A stretch of 64,000 bases of DNA, taken from the NCBI RefSeq assembly GCF_016055025.1, contig NZ_JAECVW010000002.1. One strand, written 5' to 3'. Made by a program: the position numbers and the translations under genes. Below are positions 43,150 through 51,977 of this stretch, piece after piece (the stretch's first letter is position 1; each line of letters starts with the position of its first letter). This DNA is from Thermoactinomyces intermedius. GTDB lineage: Bacteria > Bacillota > Bacilli > Thermoactinomycetales > Thermoactinomycetaceae. The notes under the pieces are model-generated. The model was given only the letters and a program-made list of their open reading frames with translations, made no database searches and was not told the DNA's origin.

Positions 43150-46100
43150 TTGAAGAAGAGAAAGTCTCATTCAGCCAAAAAAAGGGAACGTCCCTCTCCT
43201 TACATGGCCGATGAACGAATTTTGGAGGAACTCATTCAATTGGAGCAAGCAGAATTGAAAAAGAAACGGAACAAAACCGGTCTGTTGGAAGACATGGAAA
43301 ACACCGCGGAACTGTCCGATTTATCCAAACCTTTAAAAACTTCATCCACCCAGACCCGGCAAAGCCATTCGCCGATTTACACCAATGACATCGCCGACGC
43401 CGCCGTCACGGAGGAAAAAATCGCCAACCAGTCGATCAGCGGGAAAAAGATCAAACCGGACAGCATTGGCACCGATCACCTTGAACAGGCGGCCGTAACC
43501 GAATCCAAATTGAAAAATGAAGCCGTCACCTCACAAAAAATTGCCAAAAATGCAGTCCGCTCCTTCCATCTGGATCATGATTCCATTGAAGGAAGCCACA
43601 TCAAAAAAGATTCCATTCAAGCCAAACACATTAAAGACAATGAAATTCCCGGCAGCAAATTATCAGACGGCAGCATCAATGAAAGCAAACTCAAAGAACG
43701 CTCGATCCAAAGCAAACATTTGTCACTGGGCCATATTTTAAATGAGCATTTGGCCGATCAGTCCATCAGCGGCGAAAAATTAAAAAGCGGTTCCATCCGC
43801 ACCATTCATTTGGAAAACGAAGTCGTGAACCAAGCAAAACTGGCCGATGAATCCGTCTCCGAAAGCAAATTGCAAAACGGCGCTGTCACCAGCGACAAAA
43901 TCGCATCTCAATCCATCGAATCCCAACACATTCAACCCGGCTCCATTCAAGGTTCCCACATTCAGGAAAAAGCCATCAGCCCCCACCATTTCGGGGAACA
44001 ATCCATCCCGGGGGAAAAAATCACCCATCAATCCATCACCGGACAACAAATCCGAAATCAATCCATTCACAAAGATCATTTGCAGCCGGGCATCATCACC
44101 CATGAACATTTGACCCCGGATTCCGTCAAAGAACAACACATCGCCCCAAACAGTGTCCATGCCGAAGCCATTGCCGAAGGCGCCATTCAGGAAAAACATC
44201 TGAACAGGAAAATCATCGGCGAAGAACACCTGCAAGAAAACAGCATCAACAAACGCCACATCCAGGAAGCAAGCATCAATGAGCAACATTTGGCCAATCA
44301 TTCCATTTCCGGTTCCAAGTTGATCGACCATTCGATTTCCACTTCCAAACTGGCTCCGGAATCGGTATCCACCGACAAAATCAACGACTTTGCCATCACT
44401 TCGAACAAACTGGCCAACGGATGCGTCACGTCCGAAAAAATCGGACACCACACCATTTTGCGGGAACATCTGGGAGAACAGATCATCCAGTCCAGACACA
44501 TTGACCGGGGGCAAATCCAACACAAACATCTGGCGGACGAATCCGTCTACGGGGATAAACTGGCCAATGAAAGCATTCAGGGAAAACACATCGGATCCGC
44601 CACCATCAGCGGCCATCACATCGCACCTTTTTCCGTCCAGTCCACCCACATCGTCGACGGAGCCATCACCAAAGAAAAACTGGACCACTCCGTCATCGAA
44701 AACCAACATATTGCGGATCAGTCCATTGAGGACCATCACATCAAAAACGGGCAAATTCACACACGGCATTTGAAAGATCAAGCAGTGACCGCAGAAAAAA
44801 TCGGAGAAGGCGAAATCGATTCCCGCCATCTCCACAGCGAATCCGTCACCTCCCGCCACATCCGGGAAAAACAAATTGGTCCGGAGCACATCAAAGACCA
44901 GTCCATTTCCAACGAACTGATCCAAAATGAAGCGATCCATGCCCGCAACCTTGGAGAAAAATCGGTCGAATCCCGACATCTTGACGCTGAAGCCGTATTA
45001 TCCCGGCATATCGGGGAAAAGCAGATCCAAAGCCACCATCTGCAAGACCAATCCATCGGCGAAAATCACATTGAGGACGGGGCAATCAACGCAAAACATC
45101 TGAAACACGGCGAAATTCACACGGACCATTTAAAAGACCATGCCATCGTCAGCGAAAAAATCGCCAATCACCAGATCAAATCCCGTCATATTCAAGATAA
45201 AGCCGTCAACGCCGAGCATATTCAGGATAAGCAAATCAGCGCCCGGCACATTCAGGAACAATCCATTTCCGGGGAGCTGCTCTGTGATGAAACGGTTTCT
45301 TCCCGGCATTTGACATCCGACTCCATATCGTCCCGGCATCTGTCCGCCGCATCCGTTTTGTCTCACCACATCGGGGAACAACAGATCCAAAGCGGACACC
45401 TGGATGAAAACTCGATTTGCGAACATCATCTGAACGAGGAAGCTGTCGGGTCATTGCACATCTCAGCCGGTGCCGTTTTGTCACGTCATATCAGAAAAGA
45501 ACAGATCCAAGGCCACCATATTGAAGATACAGCCGTCTCCGGCCGGCACATCCAAGAAGAGGCCATTCAATCCGGGCATATTCAGGAAAAGCAAATCGAG
45601 TCGAAGCATATCGCGGAACAATCCGTGGCATCCGGACACATCCAGGATGAAGCCATCGCGGCCCGCCATCTGGCCCAAAATGCAATCTTGTCCCCGCACA
45701 TTTCAGCCGGTGCCGTTTTGTCCCGGCACATTGAAAAAGAGCAAATCCAAGGCCACCATATTGAAGATACGGCCGTCTCCGGCCGGCACATCCAAGAAGA
45801 AGCCATCACCAAAGCCCATCTTCAAGATGACGCGGTCGATGCCGGCAAACTGGCTTCGCATTCCATCTTGCCGCGCCATATCGCAGATGATTCCGTGCGC
45901 TCTTGGCACATTGCCCAACGGCAAATCCAGGAAATGCACATTGAGCAAGGAGCCATTTCAACCGATCTGCTTCAAGATCAAGCCGTTCATTCCGACAAGT
46001 TGGCATCCCAGTCCATCTTCCCCCGCCATATCAACGATGATGCGATTTTGTCCTGCCACATCGCCAAAAAACAAATCCAGGGAACACACATTGAATCCGG

Positions 46101-46809
46101 CGCCATTTCTGCGGAACATCTGACGGACCAAGCAGTGACCACCGAAAAAATCGCGGATCAAAGCATCGGCTTGGAGAAATTGAATTTCCGTCCGCTCCTT
46201 GCGGATGAACAACCCGCCACGGCTTCAGGCATTGCCCGTTTCCAACTGGAAGAAAATGTGTCCGGACGGACATTTAAAATCCCTCTGTCCACTCCGATCG
46301 AACCGTCCTATGCCGTCACAGCCATCACCAATCAACCGGGATGCTTGGTGACACTGAAAGAAAATCACGCCGACCACTTTGTGATCCAAATTGACCGCAT
46401 CCATGAATCCACGACCGCCATTGAAGGATTGCTTCACTGGTTCGCACAGCAAACCCCGGCGGATGACATCCCTGCCGCCATCCCGGTTACAGACACGGAC
46501 GATGTCGCCAATGAAGAGGAAAAACCGGATAACACAAATGCCGACCCACATCCCAAAGCGGTGGAACAGGAAGAAGAAAACGAACCAAACCACAGCCCAT
46601 TATCCTATGATCCGGTTCAACCCTTCCTCCCGTTAACCATTTCCTCCGCAACGGATATCGCGGACACCGAAACAGCCGTGGAAGAAAAACCGCTGGAGGA
46701 AGAAGAAACGGAATCGCCGGGCGAAGAGGAAATGGAAACCCGGAGTGAAGAGGAGCCGGAAACCGGAACCGAAGATGTTCAACAAAAGGAGCCGCATTCC
46801 GGTGAATAA
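43150..46809 (+). CDS. Giant decapeptide-repeat protein (1219 aa)
   Basis: Start TTG at 43150, eight bases after AAAGGAG. Basic head (residues 1-83), then 93 units of exactly ten residues (84-1013), consensus x-[SA]-[IV]-x-[SG]-x-[HK]-[IL]-x-x (for example ESVSESKLQN, QSIEDHHIKN). Next come a folded beta-rich module (about 1014-1102: GIARFQLEENVSGRTFKIPL, ending in LLHWFAQQ) and an acidic Glu/Pro tail. The module with a Trp near its end resembles what is called a WIAG-tail in databases (from memory). Repeats of this kind form long beta-solenoid or fibre stalks. No signal peptide is seen, fitting a protein assembled in the mother cell on the spore surface. The protein itself is not characterised as far as I know. 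Confidence 0.82.
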   Translation: MKKRKSHSAKKRERPSPYMADERILEELIQLEQAELKKKRNKTGLLEDMENTAELSDLSKPLKTSSTQTRQSHSPIYTNDIADAAVTEEKIANQSISGKKIKPDSIGTDHLEQAAVTESKLKNEAVTSQKIAKNAVRSFHLDHDSIEGSHIKKDSIQAKHIKDNEIPGSKLSDGSINESKLKERSIQSKHLSLGHILNEHLADQSISGEKLKSGSIRTIHLENEVVNQAKLADESVSESKLQNGAVTSDKIASQSIESQHIQPGSIQGSHIQEKAISPHHFGEQSIPGEKITHQSITGQQIRNQSIHKDHLQPGIITHEHLTPDSVKEQHIAPNSVHAEAIAEGAIQEKHLNRKIIGEEHLQENSINKRHIQEASINEQHLANHSISGSKLIDHSISTSKLAPESVSTDKINDFAITSNKLANGCVTSEKIGHHTILREHLGEQIIQSRHIDRGQIQHKHLADESVYGDKLANESIQGKHIGSATISGHHIAPFSVQSTHIVDGAITKEKLDHSVIENQHIADQSIEDHHIKNGQIHTRHLKDQAVTAEKIGEGEIDSRHLHSESVTSRHIREKQIGPEHIKDQSISNELIQNEAIHARNLGEKSVESRHLDAEAVLSRHIGEKQIQSHHLQDQSIGENHIEDGAINAKHLKHGEIHTDHLKDHAIVSEKIANHQIKSRHIQDKAVNAEHIQDKQISARHIQEQSISGELLCDETVSSRHLTSDSISSRHLSAASVLSHHIGEQQIQSGHLDENSICEHHLNEEAVGSLHISAGAVLSRHIRKEQIQGHHIEDTAVSGRHIQEEAIQSGHIQEKQIESKHIAEQSVASGHIQDEAIAARHLAQNAILSPHISAGAVLSRHIEKEQIQGHHIEDTAVSGRHIQEEAITKAHLQDDAVDAGKLASHSILPRHIADDSVRSWHIAQRQIQEMHIEQGAISTDLLQDQAVHSDKLASQSIFPRHINDDAILSCHIAKKQIQGTHIESGAISAEHLTDQAVTTEKIADQSIGLEKLNFRPLLADEQPATASGIARFQLEENVSGRTFKIPLSTPIEPSYAVTAITNQPGCLVTLKENHADHFVIQIDRIHESTTAIEGLLHWFAQQTPADDIPAAIPVTDTDDVANEEEKPDNTNADPHPKAVEQEEENEPNHSPLSYDPVQPFLPLTISSATDIADTETAVEEKPLEEEETESPGEEEMETRSEEEPETGTEDVQQKEPHSGE
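43399..46188 (+). repeat. 93 tandem 30-base units coding for decapeptides
   Basis: 2790 bases, one unit per 30 bases without a single insertion or deletion. The conserved positions are the third (Ile/Val) and eighth (Ile/Leu) hydrophobics and a seventh His or Lys. His dominates in the middle and late units, Lys in early ones. DNA identity between most units is moderate, so the array is old, apart from a recent duplication near 45.5-45.8 kb. Confidence 0.9.
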
Positions 46810-46812
46810 ACA

Positions 46813-46849
46813 AAATGTCCGCTTCAATCCCGATTTGAAGCGGACATTT
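46813..46849. terminator. Shared terminator of the repeat gene and spoVR
   Basis: Perfect 15-base stem (AAATGTCCGCTTCAA/TTGAAGCGGACATTT) followed by T on the plus side, between convergent genes. Confidence 0.88.
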
Positions 46850-46851
46850 TT

Positions 46852-48255
46852 TTACATAAAACGCCGTGTGCATTTTTTCCCGTTATAACAAAAAACCACT
46901 TTTCTCTCTTCAATCACCGTCTCCAGATAGACCGGGCGGCCCCATAATGCATAAACATGCGGCAACGTTTTTTCCAGATATTTCGTATCCAACTCAACGC
47001 CTTCATACCGGTGGAGCAAATACAACCCTCCGTTTTCCGCATAATCCCCGTCTTTCACCACAATGAACGGATGTCCCCCGTTGATCCGGCTCATCACCAG
47101 CTCATCCCGGACCGACTCCCAGTTTTTGTCCGTGATTTTCCACTCGTCGCCTTTGCGTTGGAATACATACAAATCCAGTTTTTCCACCAACTCTTCGGTC
47201 AGGTAATTCCGCAAAAAGGAAATATCGGAATCCAACTCACGGACTTCAAAGATTTTTTTCCGCCCTTGCCCGGGCTTCATCCCCAACTCCCTCTGCTCTT
47301 TTTCGGTTGGATGATCCCACCGGCGTTCAATGTCTTCAAACATCTTCAATCCCAGGTAATACGGATTGATGGATGTTTTGGAAGGTTGCAAGACAGAGGC
47401 ATTCAAACCGGCAAATTCAATCGCCTCTTCTTCATTCAAATCCAACTCGCGCATGATGCGGATGTGCCAGTAGGAGGCCCAACCTTCATTCATGATTTTG
47501 GTTTCCAGCTGCGGCCAGAAATACAACATCTCATTGCGCAAAATGGTCAAAATGTCCTGATGCCAATCTTCCAGCACCCGGCTGTGTTTCATCAAAAACA
47601 GAACCAAATCTTTTTCCGGCTGTTCAGGGAATTGTTTCTTTTTTGGAGAAGGCTTCGGGTGTTTTTCCGGTTGATCCAATTCCCACAAGTCATCATAAGG
47701 AGTGGAAGGTTTGGAAGGGGTTGACGGATTCGCTTTCTTCCGGTTGGCTTTTAAATCCAACAGGCTCGGATTGATGTGCTCTTGAATGGCGAGGGCATGA
47801 TCCAAAAATTCCTCCACCACTTCTTTCCCGTACTTCATTTCATATTGGCGGATCCGCTCCGCGCTGGCGGCCATTGTCTCCACCATGTCTCTGGAAGTTG
47901 CCGAAAAACGGACGTTGTTCTTAAAAAAGTCGCAATGCGCCAGGACATGAGCCACGATCATTTTGTTTTGCGTCAAGCTGTTTCCCTTGAGCAAAAAAGC
48001 ATAGCAAGGATTAGAGTTAATGACCAATTCATAAATTTTGCTTAAATTTAAATCGTATTGCAGTTTCATTTTGTGAAAAGCTTTGCCGAAGCTCCAATGT
48101 GAAAACCGCGTCGGCATGCCATAGGCACCAAAAGTATATATAATGTCTGCCGGACAAATTTCGTATCTCATCGGATAAAAATCAAGCCCGAAACCCTTGG
48201 CTATCTCTGTAATTTCGGCAATCGCCCGTTCCAACGCCTTGTGGTCCACACTCAT
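46852..48255 (-). CDS. spoVR: Stage V sporulation protein R
   Basis: Mother-cell protein needed for normal spore cortex in Bacillus. 467 residues from the ATG at 48255 (MSVDHKALERAI), with AAGGAGA six bases upstream; an upstream in-frame extension lacks this. Family landmarks: FYPMRYEICPADIIYTFGAY, MPTRFSHWSFGKAFHKMK, ELVINSNPCYAFLLKGNS, IVAHVLAHCDFFKNN, NEGWASYWHIRIMREL and SINPYYLGLKMFEDIERRW. Molecular activity is unknown. Confidence 0.93.
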   Translation of the reverse strand: MSVDHKALERAIAEITEIAKGFGLDFYPMRYEICPADIIYTFGAYGMPTRFSHWSFGKAFHKMKLQYDLNLSKIYELVINSNPCYAFLLKGNSLTQNKMIVAHVLAHCDFFKNNVRFSATSRDMVETMAASAERIRQYEMKYGKEVVEEFLDHALAIQEHINPSLLDLKANRKKANPSTPSKPSTPYDDLWELDQPEKHPKPSPKKKQFPEQPEKDLVLFLMKHSRVLEDWHQDILTILRNEMLYFWPQLETKIMNEGWASYWHIRIMRELDLNEEEAIEFAGLNASVLQPSKTSINPYYLGLKMFEDIERRWDHPTEKEQRELGMKPGQGRKKIFEVRELDSDISFLRNYLTEELVEKLDLYVFQRKGDEWKITDKNWESVRDELVMSRINGGHPFIVVKDGDYAENGGLYLLHRYEGVELDTKYLEKTLPHVYALWGRPVYLETVIEERKVVFCYNGKKCTRRFM

Positions 48256-48486
48256 CTCGCATCTCCTTCCCGAAAAGGAATTCCTTTCTATATCTGATTC
48301 AGACCCACATAGAACTGGAACGACTGCTTTCATGGAAGAACGAAATTTATATTAATATATAAGTATATTTTACTAAATTTTCCGTAAAAATTCAATCTTT
48401 CCGGTTGCAGGATGGCACCCTCCCCGCCCTTGTTTAATAAAATATAATGACAATATGTCCTTTAAGAAATTTCAACACAAGATCAA

Positions 48487-48516
48487 TTGACAACCCTTTC
48501 TGCCAAGCGTTATACT
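48487..48516 (+). promoter_or_regulatory. Promoter of the M-box/mgtE transcript
   Basis: TTGACA (48487-48492), 18 bases, TATACT (48511-48516): near-consensus sigma-A promoter. A second TTGACA overlaps at 48516-48521. Confidence 0.7.
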
Positions 48517-48552
48517 TGACAACGTTCAAAACCTTATATTGTCATGGTTTTA

Positions 48553-48783
48553 TCTCTGTTAGGTGAGGTTCCTGTTCGGAGATACGCTACTGCCCAAAAA
48601 TGTCGAGAGACGCCAATGGGTCAGCAGAAAAGATCGGAACGAAGGTCTTTTCTAATGTAGCTGGTTGTTACAACCTATGCCGTGCAGTGCCAAAGCTCGA
48701 TGAGGGAGATAAAGGCCGGCTCATGCTTCAATGGGCTTGTTTTGCTCTGTCTCCCGCTCTCATCGTCAGTGGGAGTTTTTTAT
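48553..48783 (+). ncRNA. M-box (ykoK leader) Mg2+ riboswitch
   Basis: The conserved blocks occur in order: GTTAGGTGAGG at 48558, CTACTGCC at about 48587, GAGA-GCCAATGGG with GTCAGCAG, then ATGCCGTGCAGTGCC and GCTCGATGAGG. The expression platform is an intrinsic terminator (CTCCC...GGGAG stem at 48751-48775 followed by seven T) in front of mgtE. High Mg2+ folds the aptamer and favours the terminator. Confidence 0.92.
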
Positions 48784-48805
48784 TTTATAAAAGGGGGGAA
48801 ACGAG

Positions 48806-50158
48806 ATGAGTCAAGCAGCTTTCGTCAAGGAAGAGTTGCAAAACCTGTTCTGCTCCGAAAAAAAAGAAACGCGCTTGTTGGAGCTTTTGCGCCAAATGCA
48901 ACCATACGATTTGGCCGAGATTTTCCGAGATTTGGATGTGGATCTCCAACGGGAACTCATCACCCATTTATCTTTGGCTCATGCCGCGGAAGTTTTGGAA
49001 TATCTCGAGCCGGAAAGAACCTATGAGTTGCTGAGCCGCATGGACGAAACGGTCACCTCGTTATTGATCAAGCAAATGTCCAGTGACATGGTGGTGGACC
49101 TCCTGCTCGCCATCCACCCGCTGCAAGCCGAAAAGTTGCAACGGCTGCTCCCGGCGGATTACCGGAAAAAGATCAAACAGCTAATGACTTATCCGGAGGA
49201 TACGGCCGGCGGCTTGATGACAGTGGATTATGTATCGGCCCGGGCCTATTGGACGGGGGAACAAACCATCCGGCACATCCGGAAAGTGGGTTATGAAGCG
49301 GAGATTGTCTCCTACATCTATGTCACCGACCAACGTGGCAAACTTTTTGGCGTGGCTTCACTCAAAGAAATCATTTTGGCCGATCCGAAAACCCCGCTTT
49401 CCGACATCGCCAAAACCGATATCATTTCCGTTCCGGCCGAAACCGGACAGGAAGAGGTCGCATCGGTTTTGTCCCGTTACGGTTTTTATGCCGTACCCGT
49501 CGTGGACCGGCAACACCGGTTGATCGGAATCGTCACCTACGATGATGTGGTCGAGGTCATTCAGGAAGAAGCAACCGAAGACATCCAAAAAATCGGAGGA
49601 AGCCAACCGTTGACCGAACCTTACTTCAAAACCTCCATCTGGAGTTTATACCGGAAACGGATTGTCTGGCTCTTCATTTTGTTTGTCGGAGGTGCTTATA
49701 CCGCAACAGTTTTGGAAAGTTACCAGAGCACGCTGGATCAAGTGGTTGCCCTATCCTTTTTTATCCCTTTGTTAATCGGGACAGGCGGAAACACCGGTTC
49801 GCAAATTGTCACCACACTGATCCGGGCCCTCGGTGTCGGGGAAGTCAAGTTTCAAGATTTGTTCCGTGTCATCAAAAAAGAACTCCTCACCGGAATGTTT
49901 CTCGGCATGTCGCTGGGACTGATCGGCTTTATCCGGGCTTGGATCATGGGCGTCACCTTTGACGTGGCTTATGTGGTCGCGTTGGCTGCGATGTTTATTG
50001 TCATCTGGTCGTCCGTGGTTTCCGCAGCATTGCCACTGATCCTGAGCCGGCTGAAAGCAGACCCGGCGGTCGTTTCCGGACCATTGATCAGCACCTTGGT
50101 GGATGGAACCGGATTGATCATTTACATGACGATTGCCAAAATGATATTGGAACTTTAA
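48806..50158 (+). CDS. mgtE: Magnesium transporter MgtE
   Basis: Mg2+ channel/transporter. 450 residues: cytosolic N domain of helical repeats (EYLEPERTYELLSRMD), two CBS repeats (about 135-255, VVDRQHRLIGIVTYDDVVEV) that sense intracellular Mg2+, a connecting helix and five membrane helices with the signature FFIPLLIGTGGNTGSQIVTT. The ATG at 48806 follows AAAAGGGGGGAAACG. Controlled by the M-box upstream. Confidence 0.95.
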   Translation: MSQAAFVKEELQNLFCSEKKETRLLELLRQMQPYDLAEIFRDLDVDLQRELITHLSLAHAAEVLEYLEPERTYELLSRMDETVTSLLIKQMSSDMVVDLLLAIHPLQAEKLQRLLPADYRKKIKQLMTYPEDTAGGLMTVDYVSARAYWTGEQTIRHIRKVGYEAEIVSYIYVTDQRGKLFGVASLKEIILADPKTPLSDIAKTDIISVPAETGQEEVASVLSRYGFYAVPVVDRQHRLIGIVTYDDVVEVIQEEATEDIQKIGGSQPLTEPYFKTSIWSLYRKRIVWLFILFVGGAYTATVLESYQSTLDQVVALSFFIPLLIGTGGNTGSQIVTTLIRALGVGEVKFQDLFRVIKKELLTGMFLGMSLGLIGFIRAWIMGVTFDVAYVVALAAMFIVIWSSVVSAALPLILSRLKADPAVVSGPLISTLVDGTGLIIYMTIAKMILEL

Positions 50159-50219
50159 AATCTGATGAATCGAGGTTGATGAAACTTTGAGTACCGATCA
50201 AAGTTCTGATCAGGAGATG

Positions 50220-50287
50220 AAGGCAGGTGCCTTTGGTTAATCCTCTGTGAAACAACACCAGGACCAAACCAAAAGCACCTGCCTTTT
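50220..50287 (+). terminator. Large hairpin terminator after mgtE
   Basis: AAGGCAGGTGC pairs with GCACCTGCCTT, extended by CTTTGGTT/AACCAAAAG, and ends in TTTT. A separate eight-base hairpin (AACTTTGA/TCAAAGTT) lies just upstream at 50183-50205. Confidence 0.65.
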
Positions 50288-50433
50288 AGTATGCAAGAAA
50301 AAAGAATTTCAGAAGGTTTTGATATTTTTACATAGAATTATTCATATGGATAAAGATTGCCTTCTTTTATCAATTGAATAGTTTCAATCTTTATCCAATT
50401 CATTATATTTTTGAAAGGAGTGCCTTTGTTCCC

Positions 50434-51735
50434 ATGCTTTCCCGTAAAAAACGGTGGTTTTCCCTGACTGTCTCCCTGATGCTTTTGGCGGCCTTTCCGA
50501 TGACCGGCTTTGTCAACAGCGCAACAGAATCCTTGGATGAAAACCGTTTTTCCACCACCGGATTCTACCACATCCCTGAAGTCAAAAGCAAAGAACAACG
50601 AACCGAAATTGCCCGGACCGGTGCATCCATCGAAGAGGTCGGAGCGGATTATGTGAGAGTGCTTGCAACCGACACGGAACTGAAAAGCCTGAAAGAAAAA
50701 GGCTTTCAACCCAAAGCCGAGCCGGTGTTGGGAACCCTCGATTTCCCCGATGCCGACTCCCGCTACCACAACTATGACAAAATGGTAAAAGAGATTGATC
50801 AAGCCGTTTCCGATCACGGCGACATCGTCCGCAAATTCAGCATTGGAAAATCATATGAAAACCGTGACCTGTGGGCGGTGAAGATCAGCGACAACGTTCA
50901 AGAGGATGAAGACGAGCCGGAAGTTCTCTACGCCTCCCTGCATCATGCCCGCGAACATTTAACCGTTGAAATGGCTCTTTATCTGCTCCACCTGTACACC
51001 GACAATTATGCCACCGATCCGAGAATCAAAGAGATTGTCGATTCCCGGGAAATCTACATCCTCTTTAATATGAACCCCGACGGGGGAGAGTACGACATCT
51101 CCACCGGCAAATACCAATACTGGCGCAAAAATCGCCAGCCCAACAGCGGATCTTCCTCCATCGGCACCGACTTGAACCGGAACTACGGTTACCAGTGGGG
51201 TTGTTGCGGAGGTTCCAGCAGCAATCCGTCCAGTGAAACCTATCGCGGACAAGCTCCTTTTTCCGCACCGGAAACCGCTGCTCTCCGCGATTTCGTCAAC
51301 AGCCGGGTGATCAACGGGGAACAGCAAATCAAAACGGCCATCAGTTTTCACACCTACAGCGAATTGATCTTGTGGCCCTACGGATACACCTACGAAAACA
51401 CCCCGGATGACATGAGCGCTGATGATTATCAGGTATTTAAAACCATGGGGGAAGCCATGGCTGAAACCAACGGTTACACCCCCCAACAATCCAGCGACTT
51501 GTACATCACGGATGGAGACATGACCGACTGGGCATACGGCGAACATAACATCTTCGCCTTCACGTTTGAAATGTATCCGAAAGGAACCTCCGGCGGAGGC
51601 TTTTATCCACCGGATGAAGTCATTGAACGCGAAACGGAACGGAACCGGGAAGCGGCTCTTTATCTGGCGGAACAAGCCGATTGTCCCTATCGGGTCATCG
51701 GAAAAGAGGCACAATATTGCCAAGCTAAGGATTAA
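50434..51735 (+). CDS. cpt: Secreted zinc carboxypeptidase, carboxypeptidase T type
   Basis: M14 metallocarboxypeptidase, an extracellular enzyme removing C-terminal residues. Signal peptide (FSLTVSLMLLAAFPMTGF), a propeptide of about 95 residues, and the mature enzyme from about DFPDADSRYHNY. Zinc ligands in LHHAREHLTVE (His/Glu) and ISFHTYSE (His); catalytic Glu in FTFEMYPKG; substrate residues in GTDLNRNYGYQWGCCGG. From memory, the mature sequence is closely similar throughout to Thermoactinomyces vulgaris carboxypeptidase T, including the CCGGSS turn and the C-terminal DCPY. Start ATG at 50434; AAAGGAG is rather far (13 bases). Confidence 0.93.
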   Translation: MLSRKKRWFSLTVSLMLLAAFPMTGFVNSATESLDENRFSTTGFYHIPEVKSKEQRTEIARTGASIEEVGADYVRVLATDTELKSLKEKGFQPKAEPVLGTLDFPDADSRYHNYDKMVKEIDQAVSDHGDIVRKFSIGKSYENRDLWAVKISDNVQEDEDEPEVLYASLHHAREHLTVEMALYLLHLYTDNYATDPRIKEIVDSREIYILFNMNPDGGEYDISTGKYQYWRKNRQPNSGSSSIGTDLNRNYGYQWGCCGGSSSNPSSETYRGQAPFSAPETAALRDFVNSRVINGEQQIKTAISFHTYSELILWPYGYTYENTPDDMSADDYQVFKTMGEAMAETNGYTPQQSSDLYITDGDMTDWAYGEHNIFAFTFEMYPKGTSGGGFYPPDEVIERETERNREAALYLAEQADCPYRVIGKEAQYCQAKD

Positions 51736-51772
51736 CAATATAAGATTTAAGATCCTTTCTCACAAAATCTGT

Positions 51773-51793
51773 GACGGCCCATGTCCGGCCGTC
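51773..51793 (+). terminator. Terminator after cpt
   Basis: GACGGCC/GGCCGTC stem followed by seven T. Confidence 0.85.
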
Positions 51794-51802
51794 TTTTTTT
51801 GC

Positions 51803-51832
51803 GCATGAAAAACAAAACATTGAAACACACTA
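51803..51832 (+). promoter_or_regulatory. Sigma-G-like promoter of the germination operon
   Basis: GCATG (51803-51807), 18 bases, CACACTA (51826-51832): one mismatch to the forespore sigma-G pattern. This agrees with forespore expression of germinant receptors. Confidence 0.55.
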
Positions 51833-51849
51833 ACCATGAAGGTGATACC

Positions 51850-51963
51850 ATGTGGGAATTTATCGTGGAGCATATTCCGGATAAGAAAATATTCATTTTT
51901 GCCATATTGATTCTCGTGATTCCTTGTGCCGTGACCCGCCTCTTTCAATGGATTCGTTCATGA
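51850..51963 (+). CDS. 37-residue single-helix membrane peptide before gerKA
   Basis: ATG at 51850, five bases after AAGGTGA. The peptide MWEFIVEHIPDKK precedes one strong membrane helix (IFIFAILILVIPCAVTRLF) and a short basic end (QWIRS). It lies 14 bases before gerKA and inside its transcript. Not recognised; a small receptor-associated subunit is a reasonable guess. Confidence 0.55.
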   Translation: MWEFIVEHIPDKKIFIFAILILVIPCAVTRLFQWIRS

Positions 51964-51977
51964 AAGGATGACTGACG

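Noticed and set aside
43399..46188. CRISPR array
   Set aside because: Regular 30-base units are translated in one open frame with no spacers and diverge between units; it is a protein repeat.
46225..46593. Minus-strand open frame under the acidic tail of the repeat protein
   Set aside because: No ribosome site, odd hydrophobic composition from reversed Glu/Asp codons, and full overlap with a supported gene.
50162..50207. Hammerhead-ribozyme-like sequence after mgtE (CTGATGA, then GAAAC and a 7-8 bp stem ending near GTTC)
   Set aside because: Core-like boxes and a stem III are there, but the flanks cannot form stem I, and stem II has only three or four weak pairs.
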